Below are positions 35,763-44,864 of a stretch of DNA of 64,000 bases, piece after piece (within the stretch, counting starts at the first letter, position 1; each line of letters starts with the position of its first letter). Under the pieces are notes generated by a model, which ran no database searches, was not told the DNA's origin, and saw nothing but the letters and a program-made list of their open reading frames with translations. The stretch lies in contig JAFSDJ010000075.1 in the NCBI GenBank assembly GCA_017436305.1, positions 48,193-112,192 of the forward strand, given 5' to 3'. This DNA comes from Lachnospiraceae bacterium. Its GTDB lineage: Bacteria; Bacillota; Clostridia; Lachnospirales; Lachnospiraceae. Position numbers and translations under genes: made by a program.

Positions 35763-36110
35763 CTAAATATAGTTGTTTAGAAACCGAAGAATACACCCTA
35801 CACAAAGAATAGCAATACCACCGTAGAAAAAAGGGATTTTTTTCCCTTTTACATAACGAAAATAAACGCACCAAAAAACAAATAGTACAAATGGAAAAAT
35901 CACAGGATTCATGTGCCATGCCTGTTGCCATCTAAATGTTACCATATAAAATAAAGCTCTGGTTAGTCCACACCCCGGGCAGGGAATTTTTAAAAAAATC
36001 ATAGTAGGACAAGCTTCTCCTAAAAGCACAGTGGCAAGCAAGAGGTAAGCTACTGCTACTAAAATTCCTACTTTATAGTTATCCCAATCTTTTTTCATTC
36101 TTTGAAACAT
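35763..36110 (-). CDS. DUF2752 membrane protein
   Basis: A 115-aa protein with the DUF2752 signature CPGCGLTRALFYMV and three hydrophobic segments. The CPGCG motif is conserved in the family, whose role is unknown. It lies 30 bases after the next gene upstream, so the two are probably co-transcribed. Confidence 0.85.
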   Translation of the reverse strand: MFQRMKKDWDNYKVGILVAVAYLLLATVLLGEACPTMIFLKIPCPGCGLTRALFYMVTFRWQQAWHMNPVIFPFVLFVFWCVYFRYVKGKKIPFFYGGIAILCVGCILRFLNNYI

Positions 36111-36140
36111 GCTCTTATTCCTATCGCAAAAAAACCTGAA

Positions 36141-36899
36141 CTATTGCTTAAAAAACAAACAATAGAAAGCAACCATTGACATTCCCATGAAAACAAGTCC
36201 CATGCCAAACATTATACTTTCGGCAGTTTTCGAATGAAACCATGCCTCTTTGGGGTTATCCGGGTTTATCATTAGAGTATAGTATCGTCCAATTGAACCA
36301 TGATCCGGTCCTGCACTCAGTCTTAATGAATTTTGTAACAAATTTTGAAATTCTCCCATCTCATCCTTATTAATACATTGGTTTGTACCGGTATCAAATA
36401 CATACTCTTCTCCATTATAGTAATACTGTAAAACCGGTTCATAGTATCTATGACCATTGTTATAAGAAATCCGCACTTCAATGCATTTTGCCTCTATTGG
36501 ATATGTATAAATACCCTTTCTTTTTTTCGAAAGTAGCTTATTTCCAAAGCTGATACCTGCACCTACCACAAAAAACAATAGAAGTACTAAGGTGACTATG
36601 ATTTTTTCCTTATCTATGTGCATATCTTTCAATGCAGGAAATTCCCAGATATACGTAGCCGAAACAACCATACAGGCAAGTCCAACAGCAGGAAATAACA
36701 AAATCCATGCTGTGTCCAGCTTTAAGCCCGTTGAACCAATTACCAAAGTTCCTACCACAAAAAATACCATTCCAAATATAAATACACACACCGGTGGATT
36801 TCTCCTTGAAAAATAAACCATCGCTATCATAGCTGAAAAAAATCCCACAACAAAGAGTATTGAAATAATAATAGATTTCACTGAATTCTTTTGTTCCAT
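36141..36899 (-). CDS. Membrane protein with DUF3592-like extracytoplasmic domain
   Basis: A 252-aa protein with four hydrophobic segments in its first 125 residues and one at the C-terminus. Between them lies a soluble part with EAKCIEVRISYNNGHRYYEP and YYTLMINPDNPKEAWF, which resembles DUF3592, a beta-rich domain of unknown function. The ATG at 36899 follows GGAG by 8 bases. It is upstream of the DUF2752 gene and likely in the same transcript. Confidence 0.65.
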   Translation of the reverse strand: MEQKNSVKSIIISILFVVGFFSAMIAMVYFSRRNPPVCVFIFGMVFFVVGTLVIGSTGLKLDTAWILLFPAVGLACMVVSATYIWEFPALKDMHIDKEKIIVTLVLLLFFVVGAGISFGNKLLSKKRKGIYTYPIEAKCIEVRISYNNGHRYYEPVLQYYYNGEEYVFDTGTNQCINKDEMGEFQNLLQNSLRLSAGPDHGSIGRYYTLMINPDNPKEAWFHSKTAESIMFGMGLVFMGMSMVAFYCLFFKQ

Positions 36900-36977
36900 G
36901 TAACCTGCTCCTTTTCCCACTAATCATAACTACACCTAAGCAATGCCCGGTACTTTTACTATCATTCTCTGTATAAA

Positions 36978-37586
36978 CTAAAAAATTTTAAACTGGTTCA
37001 TTCTCTGATAAAGTGCACTTAACGGAAGCCCTACCACATTATTGTAATCTCCCGCTATTTCCTTTACATAAACAGCACCTTTTCCCTGAATTCCGTAGGC
37101 ACCTGCCTTGTCCATAGGCTCACCGGTTTCGATGTAATCTTTAATTTCTGTCTCTGACATAGGATAAAAGGTTACTTTTGTTTCCACCGCAAAGCTTTCC
37201 TTCTGCACCTGCCCATCTTCCTGCCAGATTAGTGTTACTCCTGTATATACAAAGTGAGTTTTTCCCTGAAGATTCTTTAACATAGCAAAAGCATCTTCCT
37301 TATCCTTTGGTTTTCCAAGAATACTGAACATACCTTTTTCATTTTCCCAGGCTACCACCGTATCTGCTCCAAGTATCAGACTATTAGCAGCAGACTCCTT
37401 AGAAAGATTGTCAAATATGTTTTTGGCTTTTTGGCCGGATAGCTCCTTTACAATTTCCTTCGGTTCTGTTTCTGTAATCACTTCTTCTACATTGGAAGGA
37501 ATTACGGTAAAGATAAATCCTGCCTGCTTTAATAGTTCCTTTCTTCTTGGGGAATTCGAGGCTAAAATTATGTGTTTTTCAGTCAT
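36978..37586 (-). CDS. maf: Maf-family nucleotide pyrophosphatase
   Basis: A 202-aa cytoplasmic enzyme that hydrolyses non-canonical or pyrimidine nucleoside triphosphates (dTTP, UTP, m5UTP type), once called septum formation inhibitor. ILASNSPRRKELLKQAGF is the family signature, and GADTVVAW, GKPKDKEDAFAML and DKAGAYGIQGKGAVYV complete the active site. The length is normal. It lies 50 to 80 bases upstream of the DUF3592 gene. Confidence 0.93.
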   Translation of the reverse strand: MTEKHIILASNSPRRKELLKQAGFIFTVIPSNVEEVITETEPKEIVKELSGQKAKNIFDNLSKESAANSLILGADTVVAWENEKGMFSILGKPKDKEDAFAMLKNLQGKTHFVYTGVTLIWQEDGQVQKESFAVETKVTFYPMSETEIKDYIETGEPMDKAGAYGIQGKGAVYVKEIAGDYNNVVGLPLSALYQRMNQFKIF

Positions 37587-37621
37587 TTGATTGCTCCTTT
37601 GTTTGATTATAATTAACTATT

Positions 37622-37672
37622 GGGAGGTTGTAAGAAGGCATTTCCACATTCCGCCGGTCCTTACAACCTCCC
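37622..37672. repeat. Inverted repeat with perfect 13-bp arms
   Basis: GGGAGGTTGTAAG (37622-37634) and its exact complement (37660-37672) enclose 25 bases. It lies between maf and the chimeric permease gene. There is no T run on either side, so it is not a typical terminator. Confidence 0.5.
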
Positions 37673-37716
37673 TGTCAGTTTCTAATTATCCCATATAATA
37701 ACATTATACCTCTTTT

Positions 37717-38394
37717 TTATTCCACAATCAAACTCTTCGTATCCACCTTCTTAATCCGTCCGGAAATCACATAGGAGAAGAAAAAGAACACCACTGCTAA
37801 CACCAATACCGGCACTGCATAGTCCGAAAAAACATAATCCGTTTTAAAGTTAGTGATTCCCATGCTTTTTAAGGCAATGCTCATAAAAGTATCATTGGTT
37901 AGCACATTTAACACTGCTCCAAAGATACCGCCTGCCAAAGCTACTGTAAAAAATCTAAGAGAAAACTGCATTCTTAAATTTCCGGTAGTAAAGCCCTGGG
38001 ATTTATAAATTCCATAGTCATTTTTTTCTTTTAAGAATACTTTGTCGCATACCATATAAGCAGCCACCAAAACAAATAAAATTGCAACCATGTATATCAT
38101 AAAACCGGATGCAAGGGAAGCATCAGAAATAGTTTCAAAGGATTCCCTGATTCCCAAAATGTCCGTCATTACAATCTTATCTCCATATTTATCCTTTAAT
38201 TCGTCAATAATATGTCTAAGCTGTTCTTGATAGCTGAGTCCAAACCCACACAGAGAAACTCCTTTGGAATCCACCAATACGGTCAATTGTTCCCCCAGTT
38301 TCTCAACCAGTGGTACATTGATTTTTTTTGCCAGGGAAACGGCTAAATCTTTTTGCGCTCCCTTTCCCATACATACTACTAATTTATCGCTCAT
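37717..38394 (-). pseudogene. Chimera: methyltransferase N-terminus joined to FtsX-permease C-terminus
   Basis: The first 55-60 residues (VVCMGKGAQKDLAVSLAKK... GFGLSYQ) look like the N-terminus of a class I SAM-dependent methyltransferase (RsmJ-like, a type I recall for this order). The remaining 165 look like the last third of an ABC permease with FtsX domain, including YMVCDKVFLKEKNDYGIYKS and three or four membrane helices. No complete domain of either kind is present. The most likely origin is an in-frame deletion between two genes. Whether the product is made is unknown. The ATG at 38394 has GGAAG upstream. Confidence 0.6.
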
Positions 38395-38466
38395 TTTTTC
38401 TTCCATTTCTATCCCGTAATTTCAAACTTATCCTATTATACCGCGAATAAACCACAGAGGCAATAA

Positions 38467-38492
38467 AATCGAGCAGGGAAACCTGCTCGATT
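38467..38492 (-). terminator. Terminator of the chemoreceptor gene
   Basis: AATCGAGCAGG (38467-38477) pairs perfectly with CCTGCTCGATT (38482-38492), 4-base loop, followed on the minus strand by TTTATT. It lies 18 bases after the chemoreceptor stop. Confidence 0.82.
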
Positions 38493-38509
38493 GTCTAAGT
38501 TTTTGAAAC

Positions 38510-40219
38510 TTATTCTGTTTTGTATTTTCGAATCTTATCTTGCAATTGCTCTTCTGAAGCAAAAATATTTTCTGTCTCCAGATTGATATCTTCCATTTCC
38601 TGTACCAGTGTGGTAATATTCTGCGTAGTTTCTGAAATTCCTATTTTACAGTTCGATACCGTTTCAGAAATGGAACCGGTGTTACCTGCCATTTCATTTA
38701 CCAATTCCGTAATACCTGACATGTTCCTTTTGTAATTGTCAATAAGTCCCTGCATCCTTCCCGCATCATTCGAATACTGGTCTGCCACACGGAAGAACAA
38801 CTGATAATCCGGTAACATATTATCATTTACCGTATGAAGCAGTTCGTTGGCACATTGCATCAATGCCTGTACTGCATTTACCACTTCGCTACTAATGGTC
38901 TGAATATTCCCTGCTGTTTCTGTGCTGCTGTCTGCCAACACACGAATTTCTTCTGCAACTACGGCAAATCCCTTACCTGCCTCACCTACCCTGGCAGCTT
39001 CAATGGATGCATTTAAGGCCAGCAAATTCGTTTGTTCTGCAATACTTAAAATTTCTTCTGTCATATCTGAAATATTCGAAACTTTTTTACTTGCTTCTAT
39101 GCTTTCTAACATCTTCTCCTTTTGTAACTTAACGATCTGTTGAATATTCTGCTCTTTGTCAGAAGTTTGTAATTTGATGTTCCCGGCCTTCTTCTGAATA
39201 TCCATAACAAGTTCATTTCCTGTGTTTACATCGTCCATAGTACTTTGAATATTGTTATGAATCTCTAATGCCGATGTATCCAGTTGTTCTACCGCATCAG
39301 ACAAAAGCTCCATAGAAGAGGATAAACCTACTGCCACTTGGTTGATCCCACTTGCGTTTTCCGTAGAATTGCTTACATTCTCCTGCATTTGTTTCATGGA
39401 AGCGTGAATATGTTCAGAGTTTCCACCAATCTGTAGTACCAATTCCTGCATCTCATCTAAAAACTTATTTATATTATTTGCAATGACTTCAAATTCCGTT
39501 CCACTCTTATCTTCGATTTTCTTTGTCAAATCCCCAGAACCATCGGTCAGATCTTCAATCTTCTGGTTGATTTCATGAAATCCCTTGGATAAACGCATAG
39601 ACACCAGCCATAAGACAATTACCATTACACCATAAATAAGTGCACAAATAAGGATGATCAGTGAACGAACTTTCTTTAAACTCTCCTGTACACTATTGTA
39701 ACTTACATCTACCCCAACAGCTGCGATGACTTCTCCATCGCAAGAAACCGGTGACCAAGCGGTTAAATGTTTTCCCCATTCATCCACAAATGGTTCGTCA
39801 TTTACACTAGCAGTGCCATTCATGGCACTTTCACTATCCGAATCCGGTTCAATCTCATCCCCATATAATCCTGGTTCCTCCGGGTCTGTATCTAAGAGAA
39901 AGGAAAATTGATCCTCTACCATTCCTGCAATGTAAACATATTCCACTTCACCATTTTCCAGATAAACAGTGAGTTCCTGATGTACGCTGTCCCAATACTC
40001 CGATTGTTCCCCTTTTTCCCAGATATCCTTTACCTGCTCCGGATTCACATCGGACGCAGCACAGTTGGAAATATTCCGTGCATTTTGCTGGATATTTCCC
40101 AACAACATAGATTGTACTTTGTTTGTCAGCACAGCTCCCAGTACAATATCCCCTAAAAGGATTAAAACGGAAATAAGAATACACATCTGTTTTGTAATGC
40201 CTATTTTTCTTGTTTTCAT
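38510..40219 (-). CDS. Methyl-accepting chemotaxis protein
   Basis: A 569-aa receptor: N-terminal membrane helix, an extracellular domain of about 155 residues with a Cache/PAS-like pattern, a second helix ([20 protein letters not shown]), a HAMP segment and a long coiled-coil signalling domain. The tip motif [20 protein letters not shown] is near-perfect, so it should couple to CheA/CheW. The ligand is unknown; the extracellular domain is rich in acidic residues and Ser/Thr. No chemotaxis genes are adjacent. AAGGGGG precedes the ATG. Confidence 0.92.
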   Translation of the reverse strand: MKTRKIGITKQMCILISVLILLGDIVLGAVLTNKVQSMLLGNIQQNARNISNCAASDVNPEQVKDIWEKGEQSEYWDSVHQELTVYLENGEVEYVYIAGMVEDQFSFLLDTDPEEPGLYGDEIEPDSDSESAMNGTASVNDEPFVDEWGKHLTAWSPVSCDGEVIAAVGVDVSYNSVQESLKKVRSLIILICALIYGVMVIVLWLVSMRLSKGFHEINQKIEDLTDGSGDLTKKIEDKSGTEFEVIANNINKFLDEMQELVLQIGGNSEHIHASMKQMQENVSNSTENASGINQVAVGLSSSMELLSDAVEQLDTSALEIHNNIQSTMDDVNTGNELVMDIQKKAGNIKLQTSDKEQNIQQIVKLQKEKMLESIEASKKVSNISDMTEEILSIAEQTNLLALNASIEAARVGEAGKGFAVVAEEIRVLADSSTETAGNIQTISSEVVNAVQALMQCANELLHTVNDNMLPDYQLFFRVADQYSNDAGRMQGLIDNYKRNMSGITELVNEMAGNTGSISETVSNCKIGISETTQNITTLVQEMEDINLETENIFASEEQLQDKIRKYKTE

Positions 40220-40582
40220 ACTTATACATCCCCCTTACATGAAAATCCTCACTTCCCCATTCGGTAAATAATCTGACATAATTATAGCACATTTTCCATT
40301 CTGTTTTCCAGTTTTTTCTAGTTTTTTATATTCGTCTTAAAGCCATGCCTATTTTTCCTTGTAACACTAGTTTTTATACAAAAATATCAATCATTATTTT
40401 AATCTACAATAGCAAATAAGATTTTTGCTATTGAAATTCCTCACTTTTTGTTTAAGTTGACTGGAGACTGGATGATGTTTCGATTGTAATACCTTAATTT
40501 GGGGTTAAGTTAATGACATTGGTTCACAGCCTGACCAGTAACAGGTTTTCTTTTCTATGTCCACATAGTAGCAAAAAAGTTT
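40220..40582. other. 363-base gap: promoter of the chemoreceptor gene and a hairpin
   Basis: On the minus strand an extended -10 (TGCTATAAT, -10 hexamer 40281-40286) probably starts the chemoreceptor transcript; a convincing -35 is not seen. A hairpin with perfect 10-bp arms CAATAGCAAA (40407-40416) and TTTGCTATTG (40424-40433) stands in the middle without a T run. Near 40518 the sequence GGTTCACAGCCTGACCAGTAAC resembles the ends of the dispersed GTTAC elements. No gene is seen. Confidence 0.45.
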
Positions 40583-41635
40583 TTAAGAAATCTTTAAGAA
40601 AAGAGTTACTAAAAATCCATCGTCTAAGTTAGCAATCGCTACCTCTCCGTTCATTTGTTCCATAATGTGTTTTACAATATAAAGACCCAGCCCGGCGCCA
40701 TCTTCACTTACTACATTTTTTCCCCGATAAAATTTTTCAAATAAAAATGGGATATCGCTATCCGGGACACCCGGACCATAGTCACGGAAGGTAATTTTTA
40801 CATATTCAGGTTCTGTCTGTTGCTCTTTTAGAATACATCCCTCTGCCGGATAATTTCCTTCTACATTCTCTTTGTTATTTTGTTTTTCTTTTCTGTCTTG
40901 TTTTTCTTTTCTATCTTGTTTTTCTTTTCTATCTTGCTTTTCTTTTCTATCTTGCTTTTCTTTGCTAACTGCCACAGAAATTTCAATCTTTCCTTCTGTA
41001 CTATCCGACTGTTTTTTCGCATACTTTCTGCTGTTTCCTATAATATTTCCAAATACCTGTAACAGTCGTTTTTCATCCCCTTCTACTGTTATATCCGGTA
41101 GCTGTCCCAGTATGCTTATATCATTTTTATCTCCATTTATTTCCTTTATAAAATCCAGTAAAACCGGCTTTAGCAGAATTTCTTCCTTCTCCCCTTTTTT
41201 CTTTACTACACGATTTTCTATGTCAATGAAAATATCTCCAATTTCTATGGGCTGTTGCTTTTCAGAAAATCCGTAGGTTCTGCGCATCAAGGCATTTACT
41301 CTCACTAACAGTTCCTTTAAGGAATACGGCTTTGGCAGATAATCGTCCCCACCTGCTTCAAAGCCTGTTATGCGGTCATCTTCGCTTGTTCTTGCACTGG
41401 CAAATATAACCGGAACTGTAGAAACTTTTCTTAGTTCTTCACATACTTCAAAGCCTGTTTCAAAGGGCAGATTAATGTCCAATAAAATCAAGTCATAAGC
41501 ATTGTCCTTTAAAAGCTCATAGGCTTCATCCCCATCTTTTGCATAGGCTGTTTGGTAGCCGTAGTCAATAAGCATGTCAGAGGCTATCATTGCTAAATCT
41601 TCATCATCATCCACGATTAAAATTGTTCTTTTCAA
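40583..41635 (-). pseudogene. Response regulator joined in frame to a histidine-kinase ATPase domain
   Basis: Residues 1-120 are a complete receiver domain (VDDDED acidic pocket, LILLDINLPF phosphorylated Asp, lysine in LPKPYS). The following winged helix begins (IEIGDIFIDIENRVVKKKG) but stops after about 30 residues. It passes into the ATP-binding domain of a sensor kinase, with GDEKRLLQVFGNIIGNSRKY, FRDYGPGVPD and GAGLGLYIVKHIMEQ. The kinase phosphorylation domain and most of the DNA-binding domain are missing, so it looks like an internal deletion across a regulator-kinase pair. It carries an 18-bp minisatellite. The start is TTG, overlapping the previous stop by four bases. Confidence 0.75.
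40881..40965. repeat. 18-bp coding minisatellite (KEKQDR units)
   Basis: Four near-perfect 18-bp units plus a partial one encode repeated KEKQDR hexapeptides inside the kinase ATP-binding domain of the chimeric gene. The units differ by single bases. The repeats lie in a loop after the N-box helix and would extend it with a charged spacer. Confidence 0.85.
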
Positions 41636-42039
41636 CGGCCTTCTCCTTCTATAATTTCCACTAAAATACCATTTGGATCAGAAATAAAGAAATAACTTCT
41701 ACCAAGTCTTCCGGTTTTTATTTCCGGTTCTTTTTCAATCAGCTTTTTCTCAAGTAGATAGTCTGCTGCTTCTTTTAAATCCTTTACATAAAGTCCAAAA
41801 TGTTTAGAGCCTGCGATTGGAAGATCTTCCGTTAAAGAACGTGATGTTTCCGGGATGTCCTTGCAATTTTTATAGGCAAATAATTCTAAGATGAAATCTT
41901 CATTTTTCATATGGACAATAGAAAGAGAGCCATCCTCTGCCTGATATTTTTTAATTACCCCAAACTCCAATGCCTGATAAAATTCCATGCTGGCATTTAA
42001 ATCTTTTACACTGATAGCGTAGTGGTCTATGTGAAACAT
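41632..42039 (-). CDS. Glyoxalase/VOC-family protein
   Basis: A 135-aa protein of the vicinal oxygen chelate fold: MFHIDHYAISVKDLNASMEF at the start, a middle HFGLYVKDLKEAADYL repeat and the final YFFISDPNGILVEIIEGEG. The histidine and glutamate metal ligands (His in HIDHYAIS, Glu in LVEIIE) are present. Substrate unknown; lactoylglutathione lyase labels for such proteins are usually nominal. Its stop overlaps the TTG start of the chimeric regulator by 4 bases. Confidence 0.85.
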   Translation of the reverse strand: MFHIDHYAISVKDLNASMEFYQALEFGVIKKYQAEDGSLSIVHMKNEDFILELFAYKNCKDIPETSRSLTEDLPIAGSKHFGLYVKDLKEAADYLLEKKLIEKEPEIKTGRLGRSYFFISDPNGILVEIIEGEGR

Positions 42040-42143
42040 TGTTTTTCCTCCCTGATATTTTTCATATTCTATATTATAATCTGTTTTGTTTTCTAAATTG
42101 TATATTTCCCATGTTTTTATCCGAAAAATTCTATGCCTGTCTG

Positions 42144-42377
42144 TTATCCCTTCCGGTCCGGTTCTCCGGCACTGATATCCGTATAGGCATCCAGCAAATC
42201 TACAATTTCCGATGCAGATTTTCCATATATGTTACAGCATTTACGGGATACATTTTTTTCTTCCTTTCCCTCAGGGTCCATATTGACACTCATACGAACG
42301 GTTCCCTGGGTGGTTTCATTGTCTAAGTGCTTCATTATATCTTCTATCATTTTATCATCTATTTTTTCATAATCCAT
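42144..42377 (-). CDS. Small conserved-type protein of unknown function
   Basis: A 77-aa acidic protein (MDYEKIDDKMIEDIMKHLDN at its start) with a pair of cysteines (RKCCNIYG) and no membrane segment. GGTGA lies six bases before the ATG. I recognise no domain. It is upstream of the VOC gene with a 104-base gap and may share its transcript. Confidence 0.55.
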   Translation of the reverse strand: MDYEKIDDKMIEDIMKHLDNETTQGTVRMSVNMDPEGKEEKNVSRKCCNIYGKSASEIVDLLDAYTDISAGEPDRKG

Positions 42378-42504
42378 AGATGGTCACCTCTACTTTCTTT
42401 TTTTTGCCTGCGAACATTTATTTCTTATCATATCACAAGCGAACCCTTTGTTCCACAGCCAGTTGTCAACTAAGTGTATCCACAAACAATTTTTTGAGAT
42501 TTTT

Positions 42505-42537
42505 GTTACTGTTTACCAGGTACAAGTGAACCGTAAC
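42505..42537. repeat. 33-bp dispersed inverted repeat, copy 2
   Basis: GTTACTGTTTAC (42505-42516) and GTGAACCGTAAC (42526-42537) form the ends of the same 33-bp unit as at 15650-15682 (three base differences). It lies upstream of the riboflavin operon promoter. Confidence 0.65.
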
Positions 42538-42589
42538 AGATTTTTCTGTAATGGCAAATCCTCTTTCACAATCCTCTTTCACATCCTAT

Positions 42590-42618
42590 TTGACACACGC
42601 ACTATTTCATGCTATCCT
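42590..42618 (+). promoter_or_regulatory. Promoter of the riboflavin operon
   Basis: TTGACA (42590-42595) and TATCCT (42613-42618) are 17 bases apart, 29 bases before the FMN riboswitch. Confidence 0.8.
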
Positions 42619-42646
42619 ATCCAAAGATAAAAACAACATAAAGCAC

Positions 42647-42765
42647 ATCTTCAGGGCAGGGTGCAAGTCCCTACCGGTGGTAAAGCCCACGAGCCGCAAG
42701 GCATGATTTGGTGACTGTAATTCAGAATTCCAAAGCCGACAGTATAGTCTGGATGAAAGAAGATT
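42647..42765 (+). promoter_or_regulatory. FMN riboswitch (RFN element)
   Basis: The conserved blocks are all present: TCAGGGCAGGGTGCAAGTCC, CTACCGGTGGTAAAGCCCAC, GAGCCGCAAGGCATGATTTGG-like segment (variable hairpin), AATTCCAAAGCCGACAGTAT and AGTCTGGATGAAAGAAGAT. Binding of FMN is known to favour a downstream terminator in Firmicutes, shutting off flavin synthesis. A fitting terminator follows at 42840. Confidence 0.97.
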
Positions 42766-42839
42766 TTTAGCGAAAGAAGGCAGAAATATATAAATATATA
42801 TGGTACATCCATATTTATCTGTATTTTTTCATATACATC

Positions 42840-42875
42840 AAGTGTCCTGTAAGAATTTTCAGGATACTTTTTTTA
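42840..42875 (+). terminator. Riboswitch-controlled terminator before ribD
   Basis: AAGTGTCCTG (42840-42849, starting from the preceding A) pairs with CAGGATACTT (42860-42869, one G-T pair) followed by a run of T. It is the expression platform of the FMN riboswitch. The remaining bases to ribD (42876-43016) hold only the palindrome at 42978. Confidence 0.88.
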
Positions 42876-42977
42876 TTGTAAATTTGTTGTTACCCATAAC
42901 CCCCCCAATAATTAACACTTTATTAGCTTTCTGGAAACCGGGAAACTTTAAAACGCAAAATAATTTTTCTGTTTTTC

Positions 42978-42995
42978 AGTTAGCATGTGCTAACT
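42978..42995. repeat. Palindrome AGTTAGC-N4-GCTAACT before the ribD ribosome binding site
   Basis: Perfect 7-bp arms (42978-42984 and 42989-42995) stand a few bases before the AAAGGAGGAG site of ribD, the same position as the palindrome before ecfA2. Confidence 0.45.
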
Positions 42996-43016
42996 ATTTA
43001 TGAAAGGAGGAGCACC

Positions 43017-44123
43017 ATGACACATGAGGATTATATGCACCTTGCCATAGAAGAAGCGGTAAAAGGAATAGGGTACACCAATCCTAACCCTATGGTTGGT
43101 GCCATCATTGTAAAAGACGGTAAAATAATTGGAAAGGGCTATCACGAAAAATACGGTGAACTTCATGCTGAACGGAATGCTATTGCCTCCTGCCAAGAAA
43201 GCATGGAAGGTGCCACTATTTATGTCACATTAGAACCATGCTGCCACTATGGAAAAACTCCACCCTGCACAGAAGCAATTATTGAAAATAAATTCTCCAC
43301 AGTGGTAATAGGTTCAAAGGATCCCAATCCACTTGTGGCAGGAAAAGGTATAAAACAACTTGAAGCACATGGCATTAAGGTTATTTCCGGCATTTTAGAA
43401 AAGGAATGTGATGCTATAAATGAAGTGTTTTTCCACTTTATTCAGACAAAAACACCTTACGTTGTGATGAAATATGCCATGACCGCTGACGGGAAAATAG
43501 CAGCTTATACCGGTGAATCCAAATGGATTACCGGCCAGAAAGCAAGAGAACATGTACAAACATCCCGTCACCGTTATTCAGGGATTATGGTAGGAATCGG
43601 CACTGTTTTAGCGGATGATCCAATGTTAAACTGCCGGATTTTGGACGGACAAAACCCTACCAGAATTATTTGCGATACATCACTTCGCACTCCCCTTACA
43701 AGCAAACTTGTAAACACAGCCTCTTCCATCCCTACCTACATTGCTACTGCCTGCGATGATGTGGCTAAAATACAACCATATTTGGAGAAAGGCTGTAAAA
43801 TCCTCTCCATTCCCAAAAAAGGAAATCATATTGATTTGCAAATCCTGATGACCAAACTGGGAGAGGAAAAAATTGACAGCATTTTATTAGAAGGAGGAGC
43901 TGCCCTAAACTACAGCGCCCTTCAGTCAGGCATTGTAAACAAAGTGCAGACCTATATTGCCCCTAAACTATTTGGCGGCGAAACTGCCAAAACTCCGGTA
44001 GGCGGTCAGGGAATTGCCCACCCGGATGATGCTTATTTTTTAGAAAATAAGCATATTACCCTGCTTGATGAAGATATCCTGATAGAATGGGAGGTAAAAA
44101 AGAAATGTTTACCGGAATCATAG
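43017..44123 (+). CDS. ribD: Bifunctional riboflavin biosynthesis deaminase/reductase RibD
   Basis: A 368-aa enzyme for steps two and three of the pathway. Residues 1-145 are the zinc deaminase domain (GELHAERNAI and LEPCCHYGKTPPC hold the zinc His and Cys ligands and catalytic Glu). The rest is the NADPH-dependent reductase (YVVMKYAMTADGKIA, GIGTVLADDPMLNCR, LLEGGAALN). The ATG at 43017 follows AAAGGAGGAG. Its last 19 bases overlap ribE, suggesting translational coupling. Controlled by the FMN riboswitch. Confidence 0.97.
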   Translation: MTHEDYMHLAIEEAVKGIGYTNPNPMVGAIIVKDGKIIGKGYHEKYGELHAERNAIASCQESMEGATIYVTLEPCCHYGKTPPCTEAIIENKFSTVVIGSKDPNPLVAGKGIKQLEAHGIKVISGILEKECDAINEVFFHFIQTKTPYVVMKYAMTADGKIAAYTGESKWITGQKAREHVQTSRHRYSGIMVGIGTVLADDPMLNCRILDGQNPTRIICDTSLRTPLTSKLVNTASSIPTYIATACDDVAKIQPYLEKGCKILSIPKKGNHIDLQILMTKLGEEKIDSILLEGGAALNYSALQSGIVNKVQTYIAPKLFGGETAKTPVGGQGIAHPDDAYFLENKHITLLDEDILIEWEVKKKCLPES

Positions 44124-44797
44124 AAGAAGTTGGAAAAATATTGCAAATTGAGCGCGGGAGCAAGTCCTCCATTCTTCATATTGAAGGCAATTTGATTTTT
44201 GAGGATTTAAAAATTGGCCACAGCGTGGCAGTCAACGGCGTCTGTCTGACAGTAACTACCTTAAGGAGCCACTCTTTTACTGCCGACGTTATGAGCGAAA
44301 CCCTATCCCGCAGCTCACTTGGTACATTGCAAAAAAACAGCCCTGTCAATTTGGAACGCGCCATGGCAGTTGGCGGCAGATTTGGCGGACACATCGTTTC
44401 CGGTCACATTGACGGAACAGGGGTCATAGAATCCATTAAACGAGATGATAACGCCATCTGGTACACAATCAAAGCGCCTGAAAAAATCATGCGCTACATC
44501 GTTGAAAAAGGCTCCATTGCCATCGATGGCATTAGCCTGACCGTTGCAAGACTAACAACCACAGGCTTTTCCGTGTCCATCATCCCCCACACAGTAAAAG
44601 CCACCACCCTTGGCTCAAAAACCATTGGTTCCATCGTAAACCTGGAAAATGATGTGGTGGGAAAATACGTAGAACGCCTTTTGAACACCCCTTCCCCTGA
44701 ATGCAACATAACCCGGGCGGAATCCATGACCAGTAGCACCAACACAGAAAACTCCCAGGGAATCACCCGTGAATTTCTAACAAAATACGGCTACTAA
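44105..44797 (+). CDS. ribE: Riboflavin synthase alpha subunit
   Basis: A 230-aa homotrimeric enzyme dismutating two lumazine molecules to riboflavin. It shows the internal duplication of the lumazine-binding domain: MFTGIIEEVGKI and VNGVCLTVTTL in the first half, GGHIVSGHIDGTG and IDGISLTVARL in the second. The final 25 residues (rich in Ser, Thr and Asn) are an unusual tail. GGGAGGT lies 9 bases before the ATG at 44105, inside the ribD end. Confidence 0.97.
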   Translation: MFTGIIEEVGKILQIERGSKSSILHIEGNLIFEDLKIGHSVAVNGVCLTVTTLRSHSFTADVMSETLSRSSLGTLQKNSPVNLERAMAVGGRFGGHIVSGHIDGTGVIESIKRDDNAIWYTIKAPEKIMRYIVEKGSIAIDGISLTVARLTTTGFSVSIIPHTVKATTLGSKTIGSIVNLENDVVGKYVERLLNTPSPECNITRAESMTSSTNTENSQGITREFLTKYGY

Positions 44798-44864
44798 CAA
44801 AAAGCTTATTGCCTGACGGGTTTCACTGATGCAACAGTTTTTTTAACAAAACTACTTAAATCAC

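Noticed and set aside
40872-41276. Plus-strand frame rich in FLSCFS repeats
   Set aside because: It is the antisense reading of the KEKQDR minisatellite in the chimeric regulator gene.
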